Counted from the stretch's first letter, positions 1-8,684 are shown. The stretch: 45,695 bases of DNA from DATJSJ01 sp035504175 (GCA_035504175.1 DATJSJ010000116.1:1-45695); one strand, 5' to 3'. Numbers and translations: made by a program. The notes: generated by a model not told the origin, from the sequence alone.

Positions 1-90
1 GCGGGGGATTCGCCGGGTGTGGTCGCGACGAAGGCGGCGGCGCTGGTTGCAGCCGTGCGGGCGGTCCACGCGGCGCGGTCAGGTGGGTGA
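1..90 (+). CDS. C-terminal fragment of an unidentified protein
   Basis: The first frame is open from base 1 to a TGA at 88-90 and encodes 29 residues, beginning AGDSPGVVATKAAALVA. The alanine/valine-rich helix and the stop just before a tRNA gene fit the 3' end of a gene that starts outside the window. The fragment is too short to assign to a family. In DNA this GC-rich, an open frame of this length could also arise by chance. Confidence 0.35.
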   Translation, partial: AGDSPGVVATKAAALVAAVRAVHAARSGG

Positions 91-96
91 TGGCGC

Positions 97-171
97 TGGA
101 GCGGGCGAAGGGATTCGAACCCTCGACCCCAACCTTGGCAAGGTTGTGCTCTACCCCTGAGCTACGCCCGC
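97..171 (-). tRNA. tRNA-Gly (GCC anticodon)
   Basis: The reverse complement folds as a complete 75-nt tRNA. The acceptor stem pairs GCGGGCG with CGCCCGC, the D arm carries GCTCAGGGGTAGAGC, and the anticodon loop CTTGCCAA has GCC at its centre. The T arm is GAGGGTTCGAATCCCTT, and the 3' CCA is encoded. A GCC anticodon reads GGC and GGT glycine codons. It is oriented like the operon upstream, but 150 bp separate it from the mutase stop codon, so it probably has its own promoter. Confidence 0.97.
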
Positions 172-321
172 AAACGCTAAGGCGCGCCTTCTAAGGGCAG
201 TCGCGGGCGAACGCAAGCCGGCGCCGGCGTCCGCCGGGGAGCATCAGGCGGCGCCGCCGAAGCCAGCCCCCAACCCAACAGGCAGCACAACGACAGCCGC
301 ACCGGCCCGCCGCGCGCCCCG

Positions 322-2466
322 TCATCCGCGCCTCAGCAGCCGCAGCAATCGCGCCGCGCAATCCGGCACGCTGGCGCCCGGCCCGAAGATCGCGACGACG
401 CCGGCGCGCCGCAGCGCCGCGCGGTCCGCAGCCGGAACGATGCCGCCGCAGACCACGTGGGCCTTGCTCCCGGCCCGCCGCAGCGCCGCGATCAGCGATG
501 GCAGGAGGTGCACGTGCGCTCCCACCATGGAGGAAATGCCGACGATGTCGGCCGCGGTCGCGACCGCCTGGCCCGCCGCCGCCTCCGGCGTCTGGAACAA
601 GGGTCCCCGCACGATCTCGAACCCGAGATCGGCCAGCGCCGATGCGATGACCTGGGCGCCCCGATCGTGCCCGTCCTGCCCAAGCTTGACGATCAGCAGC
701 CGCGGCGGGCGTCCCGCCCTGGCCGAGACCGCGGCGACCCGATGCCGGAGCGTGCGCCACGCCGCATCGGGCGCCAGCGCGCCGTAGACGGATCGGATCG
801 GCGCCGGCACAGGATCGTGGGTGCCGAACGCCGCGCGCAGGCGATCGGATACCTCGCCCACCGTCGCGCGCGCCCGCATGGCACCGATCGTCGCGGCCAG
901 CAGATTGCCGCCGTCACGCGCGGCCGCCGAGAGCGCCTCGAGCCGGAACGCCAGCTCCGCCGGGTCTCGCTGCGCGCGAAGCGCATGCAAGCGGGCCGTC
1001 TGCTCCGCCCGGACGCGGCCGCTGTCGATGCGCCGCGCGGCACGGGACGCCCGGTCGGGTGCGCGATAGCGATTGACTCCGACCACGACCTGCGCGCCGC
1101 TATCGATCGCGGCCTGGCGGCGGATCGCCAGCGCCTCGATCTCCCGCTTCGCCCAGCCATGCTCGATCGCGCGCAGCATGCCGCCCCCGGCCTCGATCCG
1201 CTCGATCAGCTGCCAGGTCCGCTCCGCCAGCTCATGCGTCAGGCGTTCGACGAGATAGGAGCCGCCGAGCGGGTCGATCACCTCGGTGAGCCCGGTCTCG
1301 TGCTGCAGCACGAGCTGGGTGTTGCGTGCGATCCGCGAGGCCGCGTCGCCTGGCAGGCCCAGCGCCTCGTCGAAGCCGTTGGTATGCAGCGACTGCGTGC
1401 CGCCGAGCACGGCCGCCAGGGCTTCGATCGTGGTGCGGACGATGTTGGTCTCCGGATCGCGGGCCTGCAGCGACACGCCCGAGGTCTGGCAGTGCATGCG
1501 CAGCGCCAGCGAGGCCGGCTGCCGCGGCGCGAAGGCGGCGATCAGCCGCGCCCAGAGCAGCCGCGCCGCCCGCAATTTGGCGATCTCGGTGAAGAAATCG
1601 GTGCCGATGCCGAAGAAGAACGACATCTGCGCCGCGATCGCATCGATATCGATGCCGCGGGCGAGCGCCGCGCGGATGTATTCGAGTCCGTTGGCCAGCG
1701 TGAAGGCCAGCTCCCGCACCGCGTCGGCGCCGGCCTCCTGCATATGATATCCGGAGACGGAGATCGCGTTGAAGTGCCGCATCTCGGCGGCCGCGAAGGC
1801 CATGACGTCCGCGGCGATGCGCATCGAGGCACGCGGCGGGTGGATATAGGCGTTGCGGACGAGGAATTCCTTCAGGATGTCGTTCTGGATCGTGCCGCGC
1901 AGCGCGGCGCGCGGCACGCCCTGCTCCTCGGCGGCGACGATGAAGGCGGCGAACACCGGCAGCACCGCGCCGCTCATCGTCATCGAGACCGAGACCGCGC
2001 CAAGCGGAATGCCGTCGAACAGCGCGCGCATGTCCTCGACCGAGTCGATCGCGACCCCGGCCGCGCCGACTTCGCCCACGACATGCGGATGGTCGGAATC
2101 GTATCCGCGATGCGTCGGCAGATCGAAAGCGACTGACAGCCCGGTCTGCCCGGCGGCGAGCGCCGCGCGATAGGCGGCGTTCGTCGCCGCCGCGGTCGAA
2201 AACCCGCCATACTGGCGGATTGTCCACGGCCGGCCCGCATACATCCTGGCATGCGCGCCCCGCAGGAAGGGCGGCTCACCGGGCCGCGAGTCGAGATGCG
2301 GAACTCCGGCGAGATCCGCCGCGGTGTACAGCGGCTTGATCGCGACCGCGTCATCGTCCCTGGGTGTTCGAGCCCGGCGCGCCGTGCCGGGTGCGAGCGA
2401 TGCCGGCCAATCCTCCTGCGTGCCCGGGACGGTGGCGGCCGCGCCGCGGCGGCTTTGCGCGGTCAT
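322..2466 (-). CDS. scpA: Methylmalonyl-CoA mutase-type B12-dependent acyl-CoA mutase, single-chain form
   Basis: A 714-aa protein of normal length for a single-chain mutase that interconverts succinyl-CoA and (R)-methylmalonyl-CoA with adenosylcobalamin. The catalytic TIM barrel (about 45-550) carries WTIRQYGGFS (Y86), GTIQNDILKEFLVRN (R204) and SGYHMQEAG (H241). By alignment from memory these match Tyr89, Arg207 and His244 of the Propionibacterium enzyme. The C-terminal cobalamin domain (about 585-712) has GQDGHDRG with the cobalt-ligand histidine near H600, plus GISSMVG and CGG. The substrate-pocket segment reads CQTSGVS where several classical mutases have QTSGWS, so a related substrate cannot be excluded. 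The start overlaps the upstream LnmK-like gene by 4 nt (ATGA), which makes this the last gene of the nitrilase-cluster operon. No epimerase or MeaB chaperone gene is nearby. Confidence 0.93.
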   Translation of the reverse strand: MTAQSRRGAAATVPGTQEDWPASLAPGTARRARTPRDDDAVAIKPLYTAADLAGVPHLDSRPGEPPFLRGAHARMYAGRPWTIRQYGGFSTAAATNAAYRAALAAGQTGLSVAFDLPTHRGYDSDHPHVVGEVGAAGVAIDSVEDMRALFDGIPLGAVSVSMTMSGAVLPVFAAFIVAAEEQGVPRAALRGTIQNDILKEFLVRNAYIHPPRASMRIAADVMAFAAAEMRHFNAISVSGYHMQEAGADAVRELAFTLANGLEYIRAALARGIDIDAIAAQMSFFFGIGTDFFTEIAKLRAARLLWARLIAAFAPRQPASLALRMHCQTSGVSLQARDPETNIVRTTIEALAAVLGGTQSLHTNGFDEALGLPGDAASRIARNTQLVLQHETGLTEVIDPLGGSYLVERLTHELAERTWQLIERIEAGGGMLRAIEHGWAKREIEALAIRRQAAIDSGAQVVVGVNRYRAPDRASRAARRIDSGRVRAEQTARLHALRAQRDPAELAFRLEALSAAARDGGNLLAATIGAMRARATVGEVSDRLRAAFGTHDPVPAPIRSVYGALAPDAAWRTLRHRVAAVSARAGRPPRLLIVKLGQDGHDRGAQVIASALADLGFEIVRGPLFQTPEAAAGQAVATAADIVGISSMVGAHVHLLPSLIAALRRAGSKAHVVCGGIVPAADRAALRRAGVVAIFGPGASVPDCAARLLRLLRRG

Positions 2467-3347
2467 GCCGGCCTCGCGCGGAGGCGGCGACGCGTCAGGA
2501 CGTCGGCGAGTGGCGCCGCGTCGGCTTCACGATGGATGCGGTACCAATGGCGCAGCTCCAAGGTCCGGCGCGCACAGCCGCACAGCTCGACCACCACCCG
2601 GTCGCCGATCTCGATGTTGCCGTGATAGACGATGTCGCGCGCAGTGGTCGTGGCGAGTCCGGCATCGGCGCCGAGCATCTCCCATTCCGCGCGGTCGACG
2701 AAGGCCTGGATCGAAACGAAGTACAGGAAGTCGGCGCCGTTGAAGTCCTTCGCCGGGCATGGGTTGATCACCAGGCGCGGACCGGTGCCGGCGGCGTCCC
2801 GGCTGAACCCTTCTTGCCGCAGGCGGCGGCCGGTGGCGATGGCGTCGGCCAGGGTCGCGGTGATGCATGGCGCCGCCAGGTCGCCGATCGGGCCGAAGCC
2901 GTCGAGGGCGATGCGGGCGATGGAGCGATTGCGACCGGGCTGGCGGCGCGTGACGAAGACCGAGCACAGCTCGACCTGCCCGGCCTCGCTGCCGTTCCGC
3001 CGCAGCGTGTGCGAGCTGACGAACTGACTGCGCGAGATGCGGCGGATCGTCGAGGCGACCAGCAGCCCGTCATGCTCGCGAAAGGCGCCGAGATCGACGT
3101 CGGCGAGCGACAGGGCACGGAAGGCGGCGTAGACGGGCGCGCCACCGGCGTCGCGGAAATCCGGCACCTCTCGCCCCGCCATCGCCGCGAGCAGCAGCCA
3201 GTGCCGGTGGCCCAGCTCCTTCAGCAGCCAGGATTCCGACAGGCTGCCCAGCGACAGATGCGGCATCCCGAGGCGATAGGATTCGACGTGGAACAATCCC
3301 ACCGGCGTGGCCAGTCGCTGCGCGCGCGGCGAAAGCGCGAGGTGCAT
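2463..3347 (-). CDS. LnmK-like double-hot-dog biosynthetic protein (Pnap_2097 family)
   Basis: This 294-aa protein looks like the Pnap_2097 family. That family is related to LnmK of leinamycin biosynthesis, a double-hot-dog enzyme that loads methylmalonyl-CoA and decarboxylates it to a propionyl thioester on a carrier protein. Visible features are the N-terminal GMPHLSLGSLSESWLLKELG segment (about 27-46), a central region with SRSQFVSSHTL, and a second half with DFNGADFLYFVSIQAFVDRAEW typical of a repeated hot-dog fold. No signal peptide or membrane segment is seen. The start lies 3 nt after the flavin oxidoreductase stop, and the stop overlaps the mutase start. The coupling to a methylmalonyl-CoA mutase fits an LnmK-like substrate. 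The family call is from memory of sequence style, and the reaction is inferred. Confidence 0.7.
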   Translation of the reverse strand: MHLALSPRAQRLATPVGLFHVESYRLGMPHLSLGSLSESWLLKELGHRHWLLLAAMAGREVPDFRDAGGAPVYAAFRALSLADVDLGAFREHDGLLVASTIRRISRSQFVSSHTLRRNGSEAGQVELCSVFVTRRQPGRNRSIARIALDGFGPIGDLAAPCITATLADAIATGRRLRQEGFSRDAAGTGPRLVINPCPAKDFNGADFLYFVSIQAFVDRAEWEMLGADAGLATTTARDIVYHGNIEIGDRVVVELCGCARRTLELRHWYRIHREADAAPLADVLTRRRLRARPA

Positions 3348-3350
3348 CGG

Positions 3351-4649
3351 CTAGACGGCCATCGCGAGCGGTCGCGGCGCCAGGTCGGCGCGCAGCCGCG
3401 CCTCGATCACGGTGCCAAGATACTCGGCGTCGCGGCCGACACCGACGAAACGGCCGGATCCCCAGGTGTGCAGCCAGGGCAGGCCGAGCACGTAGACGCC
3501 GTCGACGCCGGTGACGCCACGTTTGTGCGTCGGGTAGCCGACTTCGTCGAGCAGCGGCAGATCGACGAAGGACCAGTCGGACCGGAACCCGGTCGCCCAG
3601 ACGATGCCGGTGATCCCCGCTGCCCGCAGATCGAGCGTGCGGCGCGGCGCGTCCGGCTGCCACACCGGGCGGTAATGCTGTTCTGCCGGCGCGTCGATGC
3701 CGTTCGCCGCGATGTGCCGGTCGATCAGCTCGCAGATGCCGTTGTAGACGCGATCGGCGGCATCGAGGTTGGCGGCGAGGTCATCCGCCAGCAACAGCCT
3801 TCCGTCCAGAATGTCGGTGAGCCGCCCGTAGAGTTGCATGCCCTCGAGCGCGAACCGGCGCAGATCGATGTCGCGGCCACCGTCGCGGCCGGTGAGATAG
3901 TGATTGGCCTTGCGCCGGACCTTCTCGCCCTCGGGATGCTGTTCGACCGGCAGGTCGTACTGGCCGAGATCGGCCAGCCAGTCGACCGCGTCGCGGCCGC
4001 GATAGAGGCGCGGGCAGCGCGGCGCGCTGCCGACGACGAGGTGCACGCGCCGACCGGCGAGATGCAGATCCTCGGCGATCTGGCAGCCCGACTGGCCGGA
4101 GCCCACGACCAGCACCTCGCCCGGCGGAAGCTGCGCCGGATTCCGGTAGGACGAGGAGTGGAGCTGGCGGATCGCGGGCGCGATCCGTTCCGCCGCGCCG
4201 GGGATCCTTGGCGTGTGGTAGCCGCTGATCGCCAGCACCACGGCATCGGCCGTGACAGCGCCGGCGCTCGTCGCGATCCGGAACCGGCCGCCGTCGCCGG
4301 CGATGCGCTCGACCGCAACGCCCTCGCGCACCGGCGCCTCGATTGCCCGGGCGAAGCCTTCGACATAGGCGACGATCTCGTCGCGCCGCATGAAGCCATG
4401 CGGATCCTCACCCCGATACGGATGGCCGGGCAGGCGGCACTGCCAGTTCGGCGTCACCAGGCAGAAGCTGTCCCAGCGCTGCGTGCGCCAGGCATGCGCG
4501 ATGCGGTGCTTCTCGAAAATGACGTGTGAGATCGCCCTCTGCCGCAGGAAGGCGCTCATCGACAGTCCGGCCTGGCCGCCGCCGACGATGACGACCGGGT
4601 GGTGCGGGGGGATCGCGGCTGCGGCCATGGCGGGAAATCCTCGTGTCAT
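3351..4649 (-). CDS. Flavin-dependent oxidoreductase, MSMEG_0569 family (nitrilase cluster)
   Basis: A 432-aa flavoprotein with two Rossmann dinucleotide motifs: GGGQAG at 23-28 for FAD and GSGQSG at about 183-188 for NADPH. A later ATGFRSDWSF segment (about 350) is typical of flavin monooxygenase-like proteins. This is the flavin enzyme that accompanies Nit1C nitrilase clusters, and its substrate is unknown. The chosen ATG at 4649 overlaps the previous stop as ATGA, as at most junctions here. A second ATG at 4628 (MAAAAIPPHH) lies nearer the FAD motif and is an alternative. An upstream extension to 4745 would run deep into the preceding gene and is not credible. Confidence 0.88.
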   Translation of the reverse strand: MTRGFPAMAAAAIPPHHPVVIVGGGQAGLSMSAFLRQRAISHVIFEKHRIAHAWRTQRWDSFCLVTPNWQCRLPGHPYRGEDPHGFMRRDEIVAYVEGFARAIEAPVREGVAVERIAGDGGRFRIATSAGAVTADAVVLAISGYHTPRIPGAAERIAPAIRQLHSSSYRNPAQLPPGEVLVVGSGQSGCQIAEDLHLAGRRVHLVVGSAPRCPRLYRGRDAVDWLADLGQYDLPVEQHPEGEKVRRKANHYLTGRDGGRDIDLRRFALEGMQLYGRLTDILDGRLLLADDLAANLDAADRVYNGICELIDRHIAANGIDAPAEQHYRPVWQPDAPRRTLDLRAAGITGIVWATGFRSDWSFVDLPLLDEVGYPTHKRGVTGVDGVYVLGLPWLHTWGSGRFVGVGRDAEYLGTVIEARLRADLAPRPLAMAV

Positions 4650-4930
4650 TCGAAGCTCAGCACCGCGACCGCGGCATCCGCGCGGCCGGCAAAGCGCGCT
4701 GCCGCCGCTTCGATGCGGGCGAGCTGGGCCAGCGCGCGCACACACGGCATGCCGTATTTCGCGGCGACGCGGTCGCTGGCGATGCCGAGCGCGGTGCGGC
4801 TGCGCGCCAGGAACTCGTCGAGCTCGTAGCTGCGGCCCGGCTCGAAGAAGTCACGGATCACCAGCGATGGCGAGTAACAGGCGGCCTCGCTGCCATCCGG
4901 CCACCGGATGCGGAACAGCATCTCAGGCAT
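4646..4930 (-). CDS. MSMEG_0570-family nitrogen-starvation response protein
   Basis: A small 94-aa protein beginning MPEMLFRIRWPDGSEAACYS, followed by PSLVIRDFF and SRTALGIASDRVAAKYG. These segments are hallmarks of the short MSMEG_0570 family found in Nit1C nitrilase clusters. It has no signal peptide or membrane segment, and its biochemical role is not known. It overlaps the glycosyltransferase upstream by 8 nt and the flavin oxidoreductase downstream by 4 nt, so translational coupling is likely. Confidence 0.88.
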   Translation of the reverse strand: MPEMLFRIRWPDGSEAACYSPSLVIRDFFEPGRSYELDEFLARSRTALGIASDRVAAKYGMPCVRALAQLARIEAAAARFAGRADAAVAVLSFE

Positions 4931-6071
4931 GACAGAGTGTCTCCGCTTCGCGCGCGGCGAAGCCGGCGAGATAGGCGCGGGCCACGCGATCCCAGCCGAA
5001 CCGGGCGGCGACGCGCGGCCCGCGAGCCGACAGCCGGGCGCGATGGCGGTCCTCGAGCGCGAACCGCAGCGCCACGGCGATCGAGACGGGATCGACGGGG
5101 TCGCACCAGGCGACGTCCGCCGCGCCCAGATACTCGGTGAAGGGCGGGATCCGGCTCACCACCACCGGCACGCCGCAGGCCATCGCCTCCAGCACCACCA
5201 GGCCGAAGCCCTCCTGCAGCGATGGGAAGACGAGCAGGTCGGCGAGCCGGTACAGCGCCGGCATGTCGGCCTCGGCGATCGGGCCGGGGATCAGCACCGC
5301 GTCCGCCGGCAGGCCGCTTTCCACCCGCCGCGCCGCGAAACGCTGCCGGTCGCCCGTGTGGTCGAGCACCGAGGCGCCGCCGGCGATGACCAGCCGGGCG
5401 TCGGGGCGCTCGCGGCGCAGAGCGATAAAAGCTTCGAGAATGCCAAGCGCGTTCTTGCGCGCCTCCACCCCGCCGACCGCGAGCAGGACCGGTGCGCCGG
5501 TGATGCCCAGCCGGTGTGCGAGACCGGTGTCGCGGACCGCGGAGGGATGGAAGCGCCGGCCATCGACGCCATTGCCGACCACGGCCGCCGCGACGCCCCA
5601 GTCGCGGCGCAGCCGCTCCTGCCACAGCCGGCTGACCGTGAAATGCCGGTCGGCGGCCGAAATCGAGCGCGCCTGCAGCCGCATCAGCGCCGGATCAGCG
5701 AACGCGTCCAGGTAGTGCACCGTGCGGGCGAAGCCGCGGATGGCGCCGGCCTCGCGCAGCGTTGCGAGCGCATTGCCGGATATCCCGTCGCCGGCGAGCC
5801 AGGTGTCGAACCGGCGACGCGTCGGCTGGTCGAAGTGGTCGAGGTACTCGCCGATCCGCTGGTGCACCATCGCGGTGACGCCGGGCGGGGCGCGACGGGC
5901 CGGCACCGCGACGGTCGGGCAGTCCGCGGCGCGGAAGAAGCCGGCGCCGGTTGCGTCCGGCGCATGCACCACCGCCTCGTGCCCGAGCGCGGTCAGCGCC
6001 TCGCCGAGATGCAGCGCATGCACCACGCCGCCGCGCGGATTGGTCGAATGCGTGAGGATCGCGACGCGCAT
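4923..6071 (-). CDS. GT4-type glycosyltransferase, MSMEG_0565 family (nitrilase cluster)
   Basis: A 382-aa retaining GT-B glycosyltransferase. The N-terminal domain begins MRVAILTHSTNPRGGVVHAL, with the glycine loop for the donor nucleotide. The linker carries VVGNGVDGRRFHP, and the C-terminal domain has AVGGVEARKN and the EX7E motif EGFGLVVLE at about 287-295. The family is a regular Nit1C cluster member, so the product is probably glycosylated or made through a sugar intermediate (inference). Its ATG at 6071 shares one base with the stop of the AIR-synthase-like gene (TGATG), which decides the start against a longer in-frame extension to 6500. Confidence 0.9.
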   Translation of the reverse strand: MRVAILTHSTNPRGGVVHALHLGEALTALGHEAVVHAPDATGAGFFRAADCPTVAVPARRAPPGVTAMVHQRIGEYLDHFDQPTRRRFDTWLAGDGISGNALATLREAGAIRGFARTVHYLDAFADPALMRLQARSISAADRHFTVSRLWQERLRRDWGVAAAVVGNGVDGRRFHPSAVRDTGLAHRLGITGAPVLLAVGGVEARKNALGILEAFIALRRERPDARLVIAGGASVLDHTGDRQRFAARRVESGLPADAVLIPGPIAEADMPALYRLADLLVFPSLQEGFGLVVLEAMACGVPVVVSRIPPFTEYLGAADVAWCDPVDPVSIAVALRFALEDRHRARLSARGPRVAARFGWDRVARAYLAGFAAREAETLCHA

Positions 6072-7048
6072 CAGCCGCGCCGCCCGGCGCCGGTGAGCGG
6101 GCACGCGGCGAAATCCCAGATCGTGGCGCTGCGGCCCGCGGCGCAGAGCGACACCGTCGTGCCCGGGGTCACCGCGCCGATCTCGGCGGCGGCGATGTCG
6201 CGCGCCGCGAAGCGCGCGATCACCTCGGCGGCCTGCGCCGGCGCTGTGGCAAGCAGATAGCCGAAGCTCGGGAAGCTGCGCAGCCAGCGGGCGAGATCGA
6301 CGCCGTCCGGACGCGGCACCCGGTCGGGCGCGATCGCAACCGCGACGCCGGAACACTCCGCCAGCATCGCCGCCGTGCCGACCACGCCGCCCTGGCTGAT
6401 GTCCTTCGCGGCGCGCGCGAGACCGGCCTCGGCGATCGCCGGCAGCAGGGCGAGATCGTCCCGCAGCCGCGCCGCCGGCGCCTCGGTCGCCGCCTCCCAA
6501 TTGTCGAACGGGGCGCGGTAGCGGCCGCGCAGGTCGATCGCCGCGATCAGCCGGTCGCCCGGCCGCGCGTCAAAACTGGTGAGCAGCCGCGTCGCGCGCC
6601 CCAACACGGCCACCGCGAGCTGGCCGCGGTCGCAGCGCAGATTGCTGTGCCCGCCGACCACCGGCACGCCGAAGCGCTCGCTCGCCGCGCGCAATCCGGC
6701 GAGGACCGGTGCCGCCTGATCCTCGCCCGCCGCCCAGATCGCGTCGACCACGGCGATCGGCCGCCCGCCCATCGCGGCGATGTCGGAGAGGTTGACCATC
6801 AGCCCGCACCAGCCGGCGAACCAGGGATCGCCGGCGACGAACTCGTTCATGAAGCCTTCGATCGCCAGCAGCAGAAAGCCGTCGCCGTCCGGGATCGCGG
6901 CGCAATCATCGCCGACCGGCACGGCGGCGGCGCCGGACAGACCGAGGCGGGCGGCGACGCGGCCGATCTCCGCCTTGCCGGCGAGGCCGCGATCCTGCCG
7001 CAGCCGTGCGGCCAGGCTTTCCAGCAGCGCCGCTTCCATGCGACTCAT
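6071..7048 (-). CDS. AIR synthase-like ATP-binding protein, sll0787 family (nitrilase cluster)
   Basis: A 325-aa member of the PurM/ThiL/SelD/HypE ATP-binding superfamily. The N-terminal domain has VGDDCAAIPDGDGFLLLAIEGF, with the acidic metal/ATP site, and a GG-rich VVGGHSNLR. The C-terminal domain carries AKDISQGGVVGTAAML. Family precedent suggests ATP-dependent activation of a carbonyl or amide oxygen, but the substrate in this cluster is unknown. It is not purine-pathway PurM: it sits between the GNAT and glycosyltransferase genes as in other Nit1C clusters. The ATG at 7048 overlaps the GNAT stop by 4 nt (ATGA). Confidence 0.88.
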   Translation of the reverse strand: MSRMEAALLESLAARLRQDRGLAGKAEIGRVAARLGLSGAAAVPVGDDCAAIPDGDGFLLLAIEGFMNEFVAGDPWFAGWCGLMVNLSDIAAMGGRPIAVVDAIWAAGEDQAAPVLAGLRAASERFGVPVVGGHSNLRCDRGQLAVAVLGRATRLLTSFDARPGDRLIAAIDLRGRYRAPFDNWEAATEAPAARLRDDLALLPAIAEAGLARAAKDISQGGVVGTAAMLAECSGVAVAIAPDRVPRPDGVDLARWLRSFPSFGYLLATAPAQAAEVIARFAARDIAAAEIGAVTPGTTVSLCAAGRSATIWDFAACPLTGAGRRG

Positions 7049-7587
7049 GCCGCGCGTCGTGCCAGCGTCCGCACGCCCGCCTCCGGGGCGCGGTGCGGCG
7101 GGTAGTGGTCGAGATCCGCCTCCATGCGCAGATGCGCGACGCCGTGCAGATCGAAGCGGTCGAGTTCGCGCCAATGCAGCCGGCGGAACAGCAGCCCGTT
7201 CTGTACCTGCACGTTGGCGAGGAACCGCCGGCAGCCGCGCGCATGCGCCGACGACACGGCGAGCCGGATCAGCGCCGCGCCGAGGCTGCCGATGCGGCGA
7301 TAGGCGGGTGCGACGGCGAGGCGCGAGCCCCACCACAGTCCCGGCTCCGCCTCGTGGATGCGTACCGTGCCGACCACCTCGTCGCCGGCGCCCGCCAGCA
7401 GCGACACGGCGACGATCGGGATCGCGACATCGTCGATCGCGTCGCGGTCGTCGGCCTGGAACAGTCCCTGCTCGACGCAGAACACCTGGCGGCGGAGTGC
7501 GGCGGCGCCACGGCGCTCCCACGCCTCGGTCGCGAACTTCACCTGGAAGTCGCTGGCAACGAAGGGGCGGAACGGATCGAGCATCAT
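7045..7587 (-). CDS. GNAT N-acyltransferase, MSMEG_0567/sll0786 family (nitrilase cluster)
   Basis: A 180-aa GNAT-fold protein. The acyl-CoA loop is in RLAVAPAYRRIGSLGAAL (about 91-108), preceded by DEVVGTVRIHEAEPGLWWGSR and followed by an NGLLFRRLHW segment typical of beta6-alpha4. The N-terminal LRRQVFCVEQGLF is characteristic of this cluster's acetyltransferase. The donor could be acetyl-CoA. The acyl-CoA mutase and LnmK-like genes further down the operon make another short acyl group conceivable (inference). The start is the first ATG of ATGATG at 7587, overlapping the radical SAM stop. The stop overlaps the next gene by 4 nt. Confidence 0.9.
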   Translation of the reverse strand: MMLDPFRPFVASDFQVKFATEAWERRGAAALRRQVFCVEQGLFQADDRDAIDDVAIPIVAVSLLAGAGDEVVGTVRIHEAEPGLWWGSRLAVAPAYRRIGSLGAALIRLAVSSAHARGCRRFLANVQVQNGLLFRRLHWRELDRFDLHGVAHLRMEADLDHYPPHRAPEAGVRTLARRAA

Positions 7588-8684
7588 GCCGGCACGCTCC
7601 GCTCGTAGGTGGCGAGCGCGGAGCAGGCGCCGCAGCGGGCGCATCCCGCCTTGACCTTCGTCGCCGCAAGCCCGGCCTCCACGAGCATGCGCGCCAGCGG
7701 CGCCAGGATCGCGTGCATGAAGGCGGGGCTCGGGCCCGGATGACTTTCCAGCGGCGTGCCGGAGATCGGCACGAACGGCACCACGAACGGATAGACGCCG
7801 AGCCCGATCAGGCGCCGGCTGACCTGCAGGATCGCCTCCGCCGTGTCGCCGAGTCCGGCGAGGATGTAGGTCGAGACCTGGCCGCGGCCGAACACCGGCA
7901 CGGCGGCGGCGAAGGCGTCGAAATAGCGCTCGAGCGGCACCTGCGCCTTGCCGGGCATGATGCGGGCGCGCACCGACGGCGTCACCGCCTCGAGGTGCAG
8001 GCCGAGCGCATCCACCCCGGCCGCCCGCATGCGCGCGAACCAGGCATCGTCGTCGGGCGGTTCGCATTGCGCCTGGATCGGCAGGTCGACCGCGTGCTTC
8101 ACCGCTGCGGCGCTCTCGGCCAGGATCGCCGCACCCCGGTCACGGCCGGGCGGCGTGCCGGTGGTCATGACCATGTGACGCACGCCGTCGAGCTCGACCG
8201 CCGCGCGCGCGACCTCGGCCAGCTGCGCCGGCGTCTTGCGCGCGATGGTTCGCCCCGCCGCGAGCGACTGGCCGATGGCGCAGAACTGGCACGTCCTGGT
8301 GCGGCTTTGATAGCGGATGCAGGTCTGCAGCACGGTGGTCGCGAGCACGTCGCGCCCGTGCAGCACCGCGATCTGCGAATACGGGATGCCGTCCGCGGTG
8401 CTGCGCGCGTAGAAGCGCGGACGGGCCGGGAAGCTCACCTCGCCCAGCGCCAGGCCGTCGCGGCTGAGGCGCGCGCGGCCGAGTGCATCCGGCGGCTCGA
8501 TCAGATACGGGCTCTCGAAGGCGGGTGCGGTATGGACCGGCACCATCACGGTCATGCCGTCGATGGTGATCGCCTTGTGGTCCGACGGTCCGGCGCCGCC
8601 GCGCCGGCTTGCCGCGCCGGCCTTCGGATCAGCGAGCCTGGCGCCGCAGGATTGCAGCGCGTTGATCAGCGTCGCCGTCGGCAT
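7584..8684 (-). CDS. Radical SAM protein, MSMEG_0568 family (nitrilase cluster)
   Basis: A 366-aa protein (from the start chosen here) with a cysteine cluster in TCIRYQSRTRTCQFCAIG. C122, C132 and C135 give CX9CX2C, not the usual CX3CX2C, and a later Cys trio (GCARCGACS, CX2CX2C) sits near the C terminus. The gene position and overall sequence match the radical SAM member of Nit1C clusters; the reaction is unknown. The ATG at 8684 gives MPTATLINALQSCGARL, which resembles the family N terminus. Upstream in-frame ATGs at 8717 and 8732 are alternatives without better ribosome sites. Any of these overlaps the end of the nitrilase gene by 56-104 nt. The stop overlaps the GNAT start. Confidence 0.9.
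   Translation of the reverse strand: MPTATLINALQSCGARLADPKAGAASRRGGAGPSDHKAITIDGMTVMVPVHTAPAFESPYLIEPPDALGRARLSRDGLALGEVSFPARPRFYARSTADGIPYSQIAVLHGRDVLATTVLQTCIRYQSRTRTCQFCAIGQSLAAGRTIARKTPAQLAEVARAAVELDGVRHMVMTTGTPPGRDRGAAILAESAAAVKHAVDLPIQAQCEPPDDDAWFARMRAAGVDALGLHLEAVTPSVRARIMPGKAQVPLERYFDAFAAAVPVFGRGQVSTYILAGLGDTAEAILQVSRRLIGLGVYPFVVPFVPISGTPLESHPGPSPAFMHAILAPLARMLVEAGLAATKVKAGCARCGACSALATYERSVPA

Noticed and set aside
2364..4529. Plus-strand open frame (721 codons) opposite the LnmK-like and flavin oxidoreductase genes
   Set aside because: No domain, and the opposing genes overlap each other neatly as an operon.
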